From the NCBI GenBank assembly GCA_015485355.1, contig WFTQ01000034.1, positions 1 through 64,000 on the forward strand: 64,000 bases of DNA, given 5' to 3'. Under the pieces are notes generated by a model. It did no database searches. It saw only the letters and a program-made list of their open reading frames with translations, and was not told where the DNA came from. How positions within the stretch are numbered: position 1 is the first letter of the stretch; every line of letters starts with the position of its first letter. A program made the translations under genes and the position numbers. This stretch comes from a bacterium (GTDB taxonomy: Bacteria > Calditrichota > Calditrichia > RBG-13-44-9 > J042). This document shows positions 10,870-19,990 of the stretch, piece after piece.

Positions 10870-12192
10870 ATGGCAACCCATGTGTCCCTTCCGTTGGAGA
10901 GGCAGGAACCCTCCGCTTTTTACCGTTGGTTGGTGTTGGCGGTGGCCAGCTTAGCCATGTTCGGCAATTATTATGTGTACGATAGTATCAGTCCCCTTGC
11001 CGATGTGTTGAAGCAGCAGCTGGGCTTTTCGAACACCAACATCGGGATGTTGAACGCCATTTATAGTTTTCCCAACATTTTTATGGTGTTGGTGGGAGGC
11101 TTTATTATCGATCGGATTGGAACTCGAAGGGCGACCTTGATTTTTGCCACATTGTGTTTTGTGGGGGCCGGTTTGACCGCGGTCTCTCCCCGATTTGAGG
11201 TCATGGCCGCCGGTCGATTGATTTTCGGCCTGGGTGCCGAATCGTTAATCGTGGCCGTGACGACCGCCCTGGCGAAATACTTTAAAGGCAAAGAACTCAG
11301 CTTTGCTTTTGGGATGAATCTAACCATCGCCCGGTTAGGCTCCTTTGCCGCCCTCAATTCTCCCACCTGGGCCAAAGCGAGCTATGCCCACTGGCAATGG
11401 CCCCTGTTGATTAGCGTGATCGCGGGACTGATATGTGTTATTGCCGCAGCTGTTTACTGGCTGCTGGATGCCCGTGCCGAAAAAAGGTACGTGGTGGGTC
11501 GGGAAGAAGAACCCGAAAAGGTGGTGCTGCGGGATATTTTCCGTTTTGGTCGGTCCTACTGGTATATTGTTTTGTTGTGTGTCACCTTTTATTCGGCCAT
11601 TTTTCCCTTTCAAACCTTTGCCGTTAAATTTTTCATCGAGGCCCATGGTACCAGCCGGGAACTGGGTGGATTTCTGAATAGCATGCTGACCCTTTTTGCC
11701 ATGATATTTACCCCCTTGTTCGGCCTATTGGCGGATACGATCGGCCGGCGGGCCTTGTTGATGATGTTTGGCTCTCTGTTGCTCATACCGGTTTACCTGT
11801 TGATGACGTATACCGGCATTCCGCTTTATCTTCCCATGGCCATGATGGGCATCGCCTTTTCTCTAATCCCTGCAGTGATGTGGCCCTCGGTGGCTTACAT
11901 CGTGGAGCAGTCGAAACTGGGCACCGCTTATGGATTAATGACCATGATTCAGAATATCGGTTTGTTTGCCTTTAATGTCATCATTGGATGGGCGAACGAT
12001 TTCATGCAGGCCGGCAGAGACAACCCCGAAGGCTATCAACTGGGCATGTGGATCTTTACCTCTCTGGGCTTCTTTGGCTTTCTATTTGCCTTTTTATTAA
12101 GGAAGAACGAAATGAAACCCCATAGCCACGGGCTGGAATGGAGCCGTAAAGAAAGGGAACGCCGAAGGCCCTCCCCTTCGATAGACCGGTGA
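10870..12192 (+). CDS. Major facilitator superfamily transporter
   Basis: A 440-residue inner-membrane transporter with 12 predicted helices. The loop between helices 2 and 3 reads 'GGFIIDRIGTRRA', the MFS motif A, and a second copy, 'FGLLADTIGRRAL', follows in the C-terminal half. GAGGAG lies 8 bp before the ATG. The N-terminal half resembles nitrate/sugar-phosphate type porters in general texture, but I cannot assign a substrate. It is monocistronic, divergent from the GWxTD operon and convergent with the EamA gene. Confidence 0.92.
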   Translation: MATHVSLPLERQEPSAFYRWLVLAVASLAMFGNYYVYDSISPLADVLKQQLGFSNTNIGMLNAIYSFPNIFMVLVGGFIIDRIGTRRATLIFATLCFVGAGLTAVSPRFEVMAAGRLIFGLGAESLIVAVTTALAKYFKGKELSFAFGMNLTIARLGSFAALNSPTWAKASYAHWQWPLLISVIAGLICVIAAAVYWLLDARAEKRYVVGREEEPEKVVLRDIFRFGRSYWYIVLLCVTFYSAIFPFQTFAVKFFIEAHGTSRELGGFLNSMLTLFAMIFTPLFGLLADTIGRRALLMMFGSLLLIPVYLLMTYTGIPLYLPMAMMGIAFSLIPAVMWPSVAYIVEQSKLGTAYGLMTMIQNIGLFAFNVIIGWANDFMQAGRDNPEGYQLGMWIFTSLGFFGFLFAFLLRKNEMKPHSHGLEWSRKERERRRPSPSIDR

Positions 12193-12380
12193 GTACGGGA
12201 GGTTGGCATGTCCAATGGTATGGCAAAGTGGGGATCGTTGGAATGAGGAGGCGGCGATTACCGGGTTGGTGTAAGAATCCCTTGCCTGAACCAGTGGCCG
12301 TACCCAAGAAGTGATGTCCTGGGTGGTTGGATGCAAGCCAAGGGGTAGGTCGCCCTCAAAGGGGGGATTTTGCGCACCGA

Positions 12381-13280
12381 TCAATCCCGGGAGGGTTCGG
12401 TGAGCGCCAGGGCAATGCCAAAGACAATAAAGGGGCCCCCCACAAAAAACATCTTTGCGGGTACTTCCTGAAAAAATAGATAGGCCAGCAGAGAGGCCAG
12501 AATCAATTCACCCAGAAGCATCAGGTTGATTTTATAGACCTGGATGCGGCGGGCCGCCCAATTGATCAGCGAATGCCCTACTCCCGTTGGTCCCATGGCC
12601 AGCAGGAACATGAATAAATGAACGGTCCAGGTATAGCGAATCAGTTCGTGTCCTGCAGAGAGGTTGAGGAGCAGCAGCACCAGCGTGGCCGATCCGTATA
12701 CCATAAGCAAATAAGGCGATAAATCGATATGCCCCCGCAGGTAGCGGGCGATGAGCAAGTAAAAAGTAACAAACACGGCGCTAATCAGGGCCAGCATGTC
12801 CCCGATGAAGTATCCGGGGGCGAAAGTGAGGTCATACCCGCCGATGAGGAAAATTCCCACCAGGGTGACGGAGACGGCAATGCCGGTGCGATAAGAACTC
12901 TTTTCTTTCAGCCAGATGCGGGAAAACCAGACCGCAAAGACTGGATGTGTGGATTCCAATACCAGCGATTGGGCCACCGTGGTGAATTGGAGGGAGGCAA
13001 TCCAGGTGGCGAAATGGAGGGCCAACATGGCCCCGGCAATGAAAACCAGTACGAAATGGCTCCCGGAAAGCCCCTTCAGTTGCCAGAAATGTCTTCGGAC
13101 CGAGGCCAGAGAAAAGGTTCCGAATAGCAAAAACGACCACCAGAGCCGGTAGAACGATATGACGAGTGCAGGCGTTTCTCCACACCAGCGGATTAGAATG
13201 GACGCCCAGGAAGTCATGAACACCGCAAAAATCAGGATCAAGTAGGTGATCGGTTTTGGGGGGCTCGGCTTGCTTTGCAT
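12381..13280 (-). CDS. EamA/DMT-family transporter (RhaT/YdcZ-like)
   Basis: A 299-residue inner-membrane protein with ten predicted helices in two EamA repeats; the first repeat has the usual 'VLESTHPVFAVWFSRIWLKE' helix-4/5 pattern. Family members export metabolites or amino acids; the substrate is not visible. The ribosome site is poor (ATTCC before the ATG). Its start codon region overlaps the -35 side of the promoter that drives the small gene on the opposite strand. Confidence 0.9.
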   Translation of the reverse strand: MQSKPSPPKPITYLILIFAVFMTSWASILIRWCGETPALVISFYRLWWSFLLFGTFSLASVRRHFWQLKGLSGSHFVLVFIAGAMLALHFATWIASLQFTTVAQSLVLESTHPVFAVWFSRIWLKEKSSYRTGIAVSVTLVGIFLIGGYDLTFAPGYFIGDMLALISAVFVTFYLLIARYLRGHIDLSPYLLMVYGSATLVLLLLNLSAGHELIRYTWTVHLFMFLLAMGPTGVGHSLINWAARRIQVYKINLMLLGELILASLLAYLFFQEVPAKMFFVGGPFIVFGIALALTEPSRD

Positions 13281-13298
13281 GGAATGTTTTGCTATAAT
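13270..13298 (+). promoter_or_regulatory. Sigma-70 promoter of the small gene upstream of nrdJ
   Basis: TTGCTT, a 17-bp spacer and a perfect TATAAT. The leader to the ATG at 13397 would be about 90 bases. The -35 box overlaps the first codons of the divergent EamA gene. Confidence 0.55.
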
Positions 13299-13396
13299 AT
13301 GCTCGAACGGGATTTTAACATTTTTTCAGTACCGAAAGGAAATAAAATATATAAAAAAAAGATCAGTAGGTATGATTTAAATTTTTGGAGGACACA

Positions 13397-13579
13397 ATGG
13401 ACTTCAACGAGATCGCTCTGGAGTTTGTAAAAATTTATTATTCCTGCCATCCCAAACAATTGCCCGAGGACAAGGAGGAGGCGTTTAAGGAAATGTCCCG
13501 GCTTCATGGAAAATATAAAAACAAACTGATTGAAAAGGCTCATCGGAAAAGCGAAGATTTCTTTAGTGACAAGTTGTAG
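13397..13579 (+). CDS. Small conserved-looking protein of 60 residues
   Basis: GGAGG ends 5 bp before ATG 13397, so the tracked TTG at 13385 is not the start. The product is charged and helical ('DKEEAFKEMSRLHGKYKN'), has one Cys, and lacks a signal peptide or membrane segment. It has its own promoter with a perfect -10 box. I do not recognise a family. Its position ahead of nrdJ may be incidental, because nrdJ has a separate promoter-like sequence. Confidence 0.7.
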   Translation: MDFNEIALEFVKIYYSCHPKQLPEDKEEAFKEMSRLHGKYKNKLIEKAHRKSEDFFSDKL

Positions 13580-13704
13580 AGGGAATCGGATCCGGGGAAT
13601 TCACCGGACGGGAGTTCCCCGGTGCAGACCCATTCAGGGGCAGGGAATGTTTTCCCGGTTCGCCGCCTTTTAGAGAGAATCAACAGACCTGCCGTGCTTT
13701 CACT
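13565..13704 (+). promoter_or_regulatory. Possible cobalamin-riboswitch-like element in the nrdJ leader region (weak)
   Basis: The interval between the small gene and nrdJ holds GGGAATC at 13581 and, about 105 bases later, AGACCTGCC, which matches the end of the B12 box of cobalamin riboswitches. AGTGACAAG (13565) can pair with CTTTCACT (13697) to close the structure. Between them is an inverted repeat, CCGGGGAA/TTCCCCGG. The downstream gene is a B12-dependent reductase, so the biology would fit. Against it, the paired arm overlaps the end of the small gene, the P3 helix is not obvious, and a consensus promoter lies between this element and nrdJ. Confidence 0.27.
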
Positions 13705-13932
13705 CCTGAAAGATGTCCATTCGTTATGCCGGTGAGGAGTATCGGTGGTAACGGCATGTTTATTTGCAGACGGGAATGATGATTTTCACGGTTTTTTCGA
13801 TTGACATTGAGGGGGCCGTGTGATATTTTTGAGCTGATCTTTAAATAAAAATCCATATACAATGGGAATATAAATAACGCATGAACAATGGGTTAGAGGG
13901 ATATTTGTTCCATTTAACAAAAGGAGGCACGT
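13580..13932 (+). other. Intergenic region ahead of nrdJ (353 bp)
   Basis: No coding sequence is visible. The first half holds the hairpin and B12-box-like sequence described separately. The second half holds a strong promoter-like pair (13801-13829) and an AT-rich leader ending in AAAGGAGG, 8 bp before the nrdJ start. Confidence 0.6.
13801..13829 (+). promoter_or_regulatory. Sigma-70 promoter of nrdJ
   Basis: A consensus TTGACA, a 17-bp spacer and TATTTT. It is the best -35 box of the nrdJ region and would give a leader of about 97 bases. Confidence 0.55.
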
Positions 13933-16734
13933 ATGTCAGCTAAGAAGTCCCCGTCGGCAGCCACAGGGAACGAAGGATGGTTGTTTTCCATGGATGAAGA
14001 TGTTGAGGCCAAATCGACCCCCGCGCAAAAGACAGCCCAAAGGGACACGGGGCAACCGAAAGAAGCGAAAGGGATGAAATTCCAGCACTATTTTTCCCGG
14101 CCCGGAGTTCACCCTTTCGATGCCATAGAGTGGGAGAAGAGGGAGGCTCTGATCACCAATGAGAGAGGGGAGATTGTTTTTCAGCAGACCGATGTGGAAG
14201 TGCCCGCGTTCTGGTCTCAGCTGGCCACCAATGTGGTGGTATCGAAATATTTTCATGGCAAGCCGGGCACATCCGAACGGGAAAACAGTGTCAAGCAATT
14301 GATTGAACGGGTGGCCCGCACAATTGCGGATTGGGGGATCCAAGACGGATATTTTGCGGCATCCAAGGACGGGGAAGTGTTTTACACGGAATTGACGGCC
14401 TTATTGGTGAACCAATATGCCTCCTTTAACAGTCCCGTTTGGTTCAACGTGGGGATCGAGGAGAAGCCTCAATGTTCGGCCTGTTTTATTAACTCCGTAA
14501 AAGACACTATGGAGAGCATTCTGGATTTGGCCAAGATCGAGGGGATGTTATTCAAGTATGGCTCGGGCACGGGTACCAATCTGTCGGTTTTGCGTTCTTC
14601 TAAGGAACCGCTTTCCGGCGGAGGCAAGGCGTCCGGACCGGTTTCCTTCATGAAAGGCTTTGATGCCTTTGCCGGGGTGATTAAATCCGGAGGAAAAACG
14701 CGGCGGGCGGCGAAAATGGTGATCCTGAATGTGGATCATCCCGATATTGTGGAGTTTATTAACTCCAAGGCCAACGAGGAAAAGAAAGCCTGGGCGTTAA
14801 TCGATGCCGGGTATGATGGTTCCATCAACGGCGAGGCTTATAGTTCAGTGTTCTTCCAGAACGCCAATCATAGTGTTCGGGTCACGGATGAATTCATGCG
14901 CGCCGCGGAAGCGGATCGCGAGTGGGTGACCCGTGCGGTTACCACCGGTCAGCCCATGGACACCTATCGGGCGCGAGATATTATGCATATGATCGCCGAG
15001 GCCACTCACATCTGTGGCGATCCGGGAATGCAATTCGATACCACCATTAACGATTGGCATACCTGTCCCAATTCGGCCCGGATCAATGCGTCGAATCCCT
15101 GTTCAGAATATATGTTCATTGACGACACGGCTTGCAATCTGGCCAGTTTGAATTTGTTGAAATTTCTGGACCAGGAGGGGCACTTCGATGTGGAGTCGTA
15201 TAAGAAAGCCGTACGGGTCATCATTACGGCCATGGAAATCATTGTGGACAATTCCAGTTATCCCCGCAAGGAAATTGCCCGCAATTCCCACAAGTTTCGA
15301 ACCCTGGGACTGGGGTATGCCAATTTGGGGGCGTTGTTAATGTCTCTGGGATTGCCTTACGACAGCGATGAAGGGCGGGCATATGCGGGAGCGGTGACCT
15401 CCATATTAACCGGGCATGCTTACACCACCTCGGCGGAGCTGGCCAAATGTATGGGACCTTTCGAGGAGTTTCCCAAAAATCGGGAACCCATGTTACGGGT
15501 AATCCGGAAGCACCGCGATGCCGCCCACCAATTGGAATCCCGTTTGCTCCCCGATTATTTGTATGAGGCCGCCACCTCGGCGTGGGATACGGCCCTGGAA
15601 CTGGGGGAACAGTATGGGTATCGAAATGCCCAGGTATCGGTCCTGGCGCCCACGGGGACCATTGCGTTTATGATGGATTGCGATACAACGGGGGTGGAGC
15701 CCGATATTGCCCTGGTCAAATACAAGAAGTTGGTGGGTGGAGGCATGCTGAAGATTGTGAACAATTCCGTGCCTCGGGCCCTCAAACGGCTGGGCTACGA
15801 CGAGAAAACGGCAAAAGGCATCATCGATTACATCGATGAGCATGATACCATCGAAGGGGCTCCGGGATTAAAATCGGAACACCTGCCGGTTTTTGATTGT
15901 GCCTTTAAACCCATGAATGGGGTACGCTCCATTCATTATATGGGGCACGTGAAGATGTTGGCCGCGGTACAACCCTTTATCTCCGGGGCTATCTCGAAGA
16001 CGGTCAACGTCCCCGAAGAAACCACCGTGGACGAAATCATGGAAATTTACCGGAAGGCCTGGAAGATGGGAGTCAAAGCCATTGCGATTTATCGGGATAA
16101 TTCCAAACGGACCCAACCTCTATCTACGGTGGCCAAAGATGCGGTGAAAGAATATGGTCGGCCTTATCGCCGGCGCCTGCCGGATGAACGCAACGCCATC
16201 ACCCACAAATTCTCTGTGGGAGGGCACGAAGGCTACATCACCGTGGGCATGTACGAGGATGGTTCGCCGGGCGAGATTTTCATCGTCATGGCCAAGGAAG
16301 GATCCGTGGTTTCCGGTTTGATGGATTCTTTTGCAACGGCCATCTCCCTGGCCCTGCAATACGGTGTGCCCCTCAAGGTGCTGGTGGATAAATTCAGCCA
16401 CACCCGTTTTGAACCATCCGGATATACGGGAAATCCCAATATCCCCTACGCCAAATCGGTAATGGATTACATCTTTCGATGGTTGGCCCTGAAATTCTTG
16501 CCCAAGGAGGAGAAAGAAAAGTATCTGGAGCTGCGGCAGGAAACCGAGACGTCTGGCATACAACCCCCGGAAGAAAAGGAGGTGGCCACTCGCGGTTCTC
16601 TGGAAGAGCAAGAAAAACATACCTTTCGAATGCAAGCCGATGCTCCCAATTGTCCCGTATGCGAGAGCATTATGGTGCGCAACGGAAGTTGTTACAAATG
16701 CATGGAATGTGGCACAACCAGCGGTTGTTCTTGA
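13933..16734 (+). CDS. nrdJ: Adenosylcobalamin-dependent (class II) ribonucleotide reductase
   Basis: A 933-residue cytoplasmic enzyme that makes deoxyribonucleotides using a cobalamin-generated thiyl radical, with no oxygen requirement. By comparison with the Thermotoga enzyme, the catalytic set is visible: Cys184 ('CSACFINS'), Asn388-Pro-Cys390-Ser-Glu392 with Cys390 as the radical site, and Cys401 ('TACNLASLNL') as the second redox Cys. 'YGSGTGTNLS' and 'VLAPTGTIAFMMDCDTTG' are the usual substrate and core motifs. The C-terminus has a Cys-rich tail, 'CPVCESIMVRNG' then 'CYKCMECG' and 'SGCS', combining a zinc ribbon and probable redox relay. There is no intein. The ribosome site AGGAGG is strong. 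No class I or III reductase is seen in this window. Confidence 0.98.
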   Translation: MSAKKSPSAATGNEGWLFSMDEDVEAKSTPAQKTAQRDTGQPKEAKGMKFQHYFSRPGVHPFDAIEWEKREALITNERGEIVFQQTDVEVPAFWSQLATNVVVSKYFHGKPGTSERENSVKQLIERVARTIADWGIQDGYFAASKDGEVFYTELTALLVNQYASFNSPVWFNVGIEEKPQCSACFINSVKDTMESILDLAKIEGMLFKYGSGTGTNLSVLRSSKEPLSGGGKASGPVSFMKGFDAFAGVIKSGGKTRRAAKMVILNVDHPDIVEFINSKANEEKKAWALIDAGYDGSINGEAYSSVFFQNANHSVRVTDEFMRAAEADREWVTRAVTTGQPMDTYRARDIMHMIAEATHICGDPGMQFDTTINDWHTCPNSARINASNPCSEYMFIDDTACNLASLNLLKFLDQEGHFDVESYKKAVRVIITAMEIIVDNSSYPRKEIARNSHKFRTLGLGYANLGALLMSLGLPYDSDEGRAYAGAVTSILTGHAYTTSAELAKCMGPFEEFPKNREPMLRVIRKHRDAAHQLESRLLPDYLYEAATSAWDTALELGEQYGYRNAQVSVLAPTGTIAFMMDCDTTGVEPDIALVKYKKLVGGGMLKIVNNSVPRALKRLGYDEKTAKGIIDYIDEHDTIEGAPGLKSEHLPVFDCAFKPMNGVRSIHYMGHVKMLAAVQPFISGAISKTVNVPEETTVDEIMEIYRKAWKMGVKAIAIYRDNSKRTQPLSTVAKDAVKEYGRPYRRRLPDERNAITHKFSVGGHEGYITVGMYEDGSPGEIFIVMAKEGSVVSGLMDSFATAISLALQYGVPLKVLVDKFSHTRFEPSGYTGNPNIPYAKSVMDYIFRWLALKFLPKEEKEKYLELRQETETSGIQPPEEKEVATRGSLEEQEKHTFRMQADAPNCPVCESIMVRNGSCYKCMECGTTSGCS

Positions 16735-16770
16735 TGGATAACCGTGTTCGGAGAGATCACTGCGAAAAAC

Positions 16771-16794
16771 GGTGGCGGTAGAAAAACCGCCACC
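16771..16794 (+). terminator. Hairpin after nrdJ
   Basis: A perfect 9-bp stem GGTGGCGGT/ACCGCCACC with a 6-base loop, 37 bp after the nrdJ stop and between convergent genes. No T tract follows, so it may act as a transcript-end stabiliser or a factor-aided terminator. Confidence 0.45.
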
Positions 16795-16882
16795 CGGGGA
16801 AACGATTGTATTGGCGGGGCGGTATCGGCGGTAGTTTCTTGAAGACGATGATGCCGTGTGGCCCGGCTGATCGTGGCTCCTG

Positions 16883-17779
16883 TCAATCAACCCAATCGAT
16901 GGATATTTTACCGATGCCCGCATCGATGCGGATGTCCATGCTATAAGGCGCCTTTCCCCAGTTCTCGTTGAAATAGTAGTTGTTCTTCTTGTACACCTCG
17001 TCGATGCTGAAAGAAGTGAGAAAAGTTTTGTTGACTTTCAGGCGCACGCCGATGTTTCGTGGAAGGGAAAGGAGGAGTTTCCCCATGCCGATATTGATGT
17101 CGATATCCGCGTTTTGGCGAAAATTCCCGCTCAGGTCGACCTCATAGCTGCCCAGGCCCCCGTCGAATTTGAAATAGGAGAAATTGGCGTTTCCCAGGCG
17201 CTCTAAATATAGTTTCCCCACACCGGCCTCAACCTCCAGTTCTTCCATCGGGATGGAATTGGGGTGTTCAAAATTCACATTCAGGCCACTGACTCCCACG
17301 CTGAGTTCTAATTTTTCCATTTGCAGCCCTCCCAACTCGATTTCTCCCTTGACAACACCAAATTCCAGGAGAAGAGCAATGGGAATGCGCGGGGTAAATT
17401 TTATATTGCATTCATTGCCGTAAATTTCATCCAGGGAGGAAATGTTGGTGGATGAATCCTCGTCTTCTTCTTTCTTCTTTGTGGGTTTATCGGTAAAGCG
17501 GATGCTTAACTGGCCCTTGCTGCCCACGACCTCATAACTGATTTTGGGAGGAATCTTGCGGAAAAGAAATTCTCCCTCCATCACCCGTGCGGAATTGCCC
17601 GGAGCCAGGTAGAAAAGTCCCGTCCCGACGAAGATTCGGGCGGATAAGGCTTCTTCACCTGTCCAATCGATGATTCGCCGGAGTTTACTGGTGCGGTCGG
17701 GCGGTCCTGCCAGAACGACCAGGCCGAAACCCAGCATCCAAAGCCAGAGAACGGAAAGGTGTGGGGATCGTTGAAGCAT
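16883..17779 (-). CDS. Exported LiaF/toast-rack-like beta-repeat protein
   Basis: A 298-residue protein with an N-terminal signal or membrane segment ('VLWLWMLGFGLVVLAG') and no other helix. The rest is a repetitive beta structure with recurrent 'GVGKLYLERLG', 'GGLGSYEVDLSG' and 'GIGKISIDW' turns, as in the LiaF C-terminal and toast-rack families of envelope-stress proteins. A charged linker ('KKKEEDEDSST') interrupts the first half. The start lies 2 bp after the stop of an ECF-type sigma factor gene, a placement usual for a sensor or anti-sigma partner, but it carries no recognisable anti-sigma zinc motif. A stress-sensing role is inference. Confidence 0.75.
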   Translation of the reverse strand: MLQRSPHLSVLWLWMLGFGLVVLAGPPDRTSKLRRIIDWTGEEALSARIFVGTGLFYLAPGNSARVMEGEFLFRKIPPKISYEVVGSKGQLSIRFTDKPTKKKEEDEDSSTNISSLDEIYGNECNIKFTPRIPIALLLEFGVVKGEIELGGLQMEKLELSVGVSGLNVNFEHPNSIPMEELEVEAGVGKLYLERLGNANFSYFKFDGGLGSYEVDLSGNFRQNADIDINIGMGKLLLSLPRNIGVRLKVNKTFLTSFSIDEVYKKNNYYFNENWGKAPYSMDIRIDAGIGKISIDWVD

Positions 17780-17781
17780 TC

Positions 17782-18375
17782 TTAAAAAATTTTATCTTTG
17801 ATTATTTTATTTAACATTTCCCGCGCCCGAAACAGCCGGGCTTTAACGGTTCCGATGGGAATGTTTAATAGTTCGGCGATTTCTTCATAGGATTTTTCCT
17901 CCTGGTGCCGCAGTAAAATGACGGTGCGATATAAAGTCGGCAGGGATTCGATGGCCTCCTGAAGCAGGCGCTTGCGTTCTTGTTCCAAAAGGCGTTTTTC
18001 GGGAGTGGGTTCCTTGTCGGGAAGATCCACCCGGATTTTTTCATCCTTGTATTGGATGGGTTGGTCGATGGAGAACGTTTTCAGTTTCTTCTTCCGCAGA
18101 AAATCGATGCAGTTGTTCGTCGCGATTTTCATCAACCAGGTGGAAAAAGCAAACGTTTCGTTAAATGAGTGAATGGCGTGAAACGCTTTCATAAATGCTT
18201 CCTGGGTTAAATCTTCGGCTTCCTGAGGATTTTGAACCATCCGGTACATGACATGATATACCAGATTCCGGTATTGGTTGAGTAGTTCTTCAAAAGCTTT
18301 CTGATCGCCCCTGCGGGCAAGTTGAACCAGACGTTGATCTTTCGCTTTACGATCTTCTTTTTTCGTATCGGACAT
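17782..18375 (-). CDS. ECF-type RNA polymerase sigma factor
   Basis: A 197-residue sigma-70-family regulator. Region 2 reads 'NPQEAEDLTQEAFMKAFHAI' and 'FSTWLMKIATNNCIDFLRKKK', and region 4 reads 'SYEEIAELLNIPIGTVKARLFRARE', the helix-turn-helix that binds -35 elements. A charged linker of about 45 residues separates them. The gene is followed after 2 bp by the LiaF-like exported protein and preceded by an HD-domain gene on the same strand, so the three may form one unit. The target promoters cannot be told. Confidence 0.96.
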   Translation of the reverse strand: MSDTKKEDRKAKDQRLVQLARRGDQKAFEELLNQYRNLVYHVMYRMVQNPQEAEDLTQEAFMKAFHAIHSFNETFAFSTWLMKIATNNCIDFLRKKKLKTFSIDQPIQYKDEKIRVDLPDKEPTPEKRLLEQERKRLLQEAIESLPTLYRTVILLRHQEEKSYEEIAELLNIPIGTVKARLFRAREMLNKIIKDKIF

Positions 18376-18420
18376 GGGTGTACGGGTCGTGATTGGATTT
18401 GTTGCAATGGGTGTTTGACA

Positions 18421-18972
18421 TCAAAGCCCCAGCCGGTCGGCAATGCCCTGCATGGCGGTGAGCACCCGTTCAATGTGCTCGTCCAGGGGAACGCCCAGTT
18501 CTTCGGCCCCCCGGATCATGTCCTGACGGCTGACCTGCCGGGCAAAGGCTTTATCTTTGAATTTTTTCTTAACCGATTGGACGGTCACATCGGCAATTTT
18601 TTTACTGGGGCGCACATAGGCCACTGCGGTGATAAAACCGCAGAGTTCATCCACGGCATACAAGGCTTTGGCCATGCGGGTGCGTCGCGGTACCCCGGTG
18701 TGGTCGGCGTGGCCCAGAATGGCTTCGATCCACTCTTCGGGCAGGCCCCTGGCTCGGAGAATCTCGGCCCCCTTAAAGGGATGGTCTTCCGGGTCGGGGT
18801 ACCGTTCGTAATCGAAATCATGCAGCAGCCCCACGATACCCCAGACCTCCTCGTCTTCTCCGAATGTTCGGGCATAAGCCCGCATGGCCGCCTCCACCGC
18901 CAGAGCATGCTTGATCAGATTGTCTTTCTGGGTGTATTCGGTCAGTAATTGATACGCTTGCTCCCGGTTCAT
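18421..18972 (-). CDS. HD-domain hydrolase
   Basis: A 183-residue cytoplasmic protein with the metal-binding HD pattern: an early His ('LIKHALAVE'), the 'GLLHDFDYERYP' HD pair, then 'HPFKGAEIL' and 'ILGHADHTG' for the remaining His ligands. Small HD proteins of this type act as phosphohydrolases on nucleotides or are uncharacterised. It is 45 bp upstream of the sigma factor gene on the same strand. It has no nucleotide-recognition domain beyond the HD fold, so the substrate is unknown. Confidence 0.9.
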   Translation of the reverse strand: MNREQAYQLLTEYTQKDNLIKHALAVEAAMRAYARTFGEDEEVWGIVGLLHDFDYERYPDPEDHPFKGAEILRARGLPEEWIEAILGHADHTGVPRRTRMAKALYAVDELCGFITAVAYVRPSKKIADVTVQSVKKKFKDKAFARQVSRQDMIRGAEELGVPLDEHIERVLTAMQGIADRLGL

Positions 18973-19128
18973 GGGTCAGGCTCCTTTCTTTAACATGGTC
19001 GTTGCCCGGAAGAATGGGTCATGAAAAAGCAAAATAATAAAAAAATTTTTTCATGAGTAAGGAAAAATCATAAAGGTAGAAGCTGAACGCCGTAACGTCC
19101 AAGATGAAAAGCCCTCGCTATCTTTTGT

Positions 19129-19157
19129 TTGCAAAAAATAGGGACCGGCTTTAATTT
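19129..19157 (+). promoter_or_regulatory. Sigma-70-like promoter of the cyclase gene
   Basis: TTGCAA and TAATTT are 17 bp apart, 39 bp upstream of the ATG at 19196. The surrounding 150 bp is strongly AT-rich. Confidence 0.45.
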
Positions 19158-19195
19158 ATCACCATGTAGAGAAGTAAAAATAGAGAGGGGGCGCT

Positions 19196-19990
19196 ATGCA
19201 CAAGGGTATGGGATTCATCGTTTTGATGGTGCTTGTTTGGGGTTGTGCTCGGCAGCCGCAAGAGCTTGAAGGGGGACGGTGGGTGGACTTAAGTTATGAT
19301 TTTTCGGAAGCAACCATTTATTGGCCCACTTCGGATCCCTTTCGGCTGGACACCGTGTTTTCCGGCACCACGGATCAGGGGTTCTATTACTCGGCCTTTA
19401 AATTTTGTGCAGCGGAGCATGGAGGCACCCACATGGACGCACCGGTACATTTTGCTCAAGGCCGACGCCCGGTAAATGAAATTCCGCTGGAACAGTTAAT
19501 GGGGCCCGCCGTGGTGGTGGATGTTTCGGAAAAGGCATTGAAAGATCGGGATTATCGGGTTTCCGTTCCGGATCTTCAGGACTGGGAGGCCCGGCATGGA
19601 CCCATACCCGAAGGAGCCATCGTATTGTTGCGTACCGGTTATGGACAGTTTTGGCCCGATCGGGAAAAATATATGGGTACGGCGGAACGAGGGGCGCAAG
19701 CGGTGCAAAAACTGCATTTTCCGGGTTTATCCCCGGAGGCGGCTCGATGGTTGGTGAACAATCGAACCATTGATGCCATCGGACTGGATACCCCCAGCAT
19801 CGATTATGGTCAATCCACGAATTTTGAAAGCCATCAGATCCTGAATGGACAGAACATTCCTATACTGGAAAATGTGGCCAATCTGGACCGGCTGCCCCCC
19901 ACCGGGGCATGGGTCATTGCCCTGCCCATGAAGATTCGAGGAGGCAGTGGAGGGCCGGTTCGCATCGTGGCCCGTTTACCGGAAGGATGA
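19196..19990 (+). CDS. Cyclase/kynurenine-formamidase-family lipoprotein
   Basis: A 264-residue protein. The N-terminus is a lipoprotein signal with 'VLVWGC', so it is probably anchored to the envelope. The metal-binding motif of the cyclase family is present as 'EHGGTHMDAPVHF', and 'GLDTPSIDYG' with 'NFESHQILN' supplies the later conserved region. Family members hydrolyse formylkynurenine or cyclic and amide bonds. No tryptophan-degradation genes adjoin it, so the specific substrate is unknown. GAGAGGGGG lies just before the ATG. Confidence 0.9.
   Translation: MHKGMGFIVLMVLVWGCARQPQELEGGRWVDLSYDFSEATIYWPTSDPFRLDTVFSGTTDQGFYYSAFKFCAAEHGGTHMDAPVHFAQGRRPVNEIPLEQLMGPAVVVDVSEKALKDRDYRVSVPDLQDWEARHGPIPEGAIVLLRTGYGQFWPDREKYMGTAERGAQAVQKLHFPGLSPEAARWLVNNRTIDAIGLDTPSIDYGQSTNFESHQILNGQNIPILENVANLDRLPPTGAWVIALPMKIRGGSGGPVRIVARLPEG

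Noticed and set aside
16120-16923. 267-codon minus-strand frame
   Set aside because: It is antisense to the conserved C-terminal part of nrdJ.
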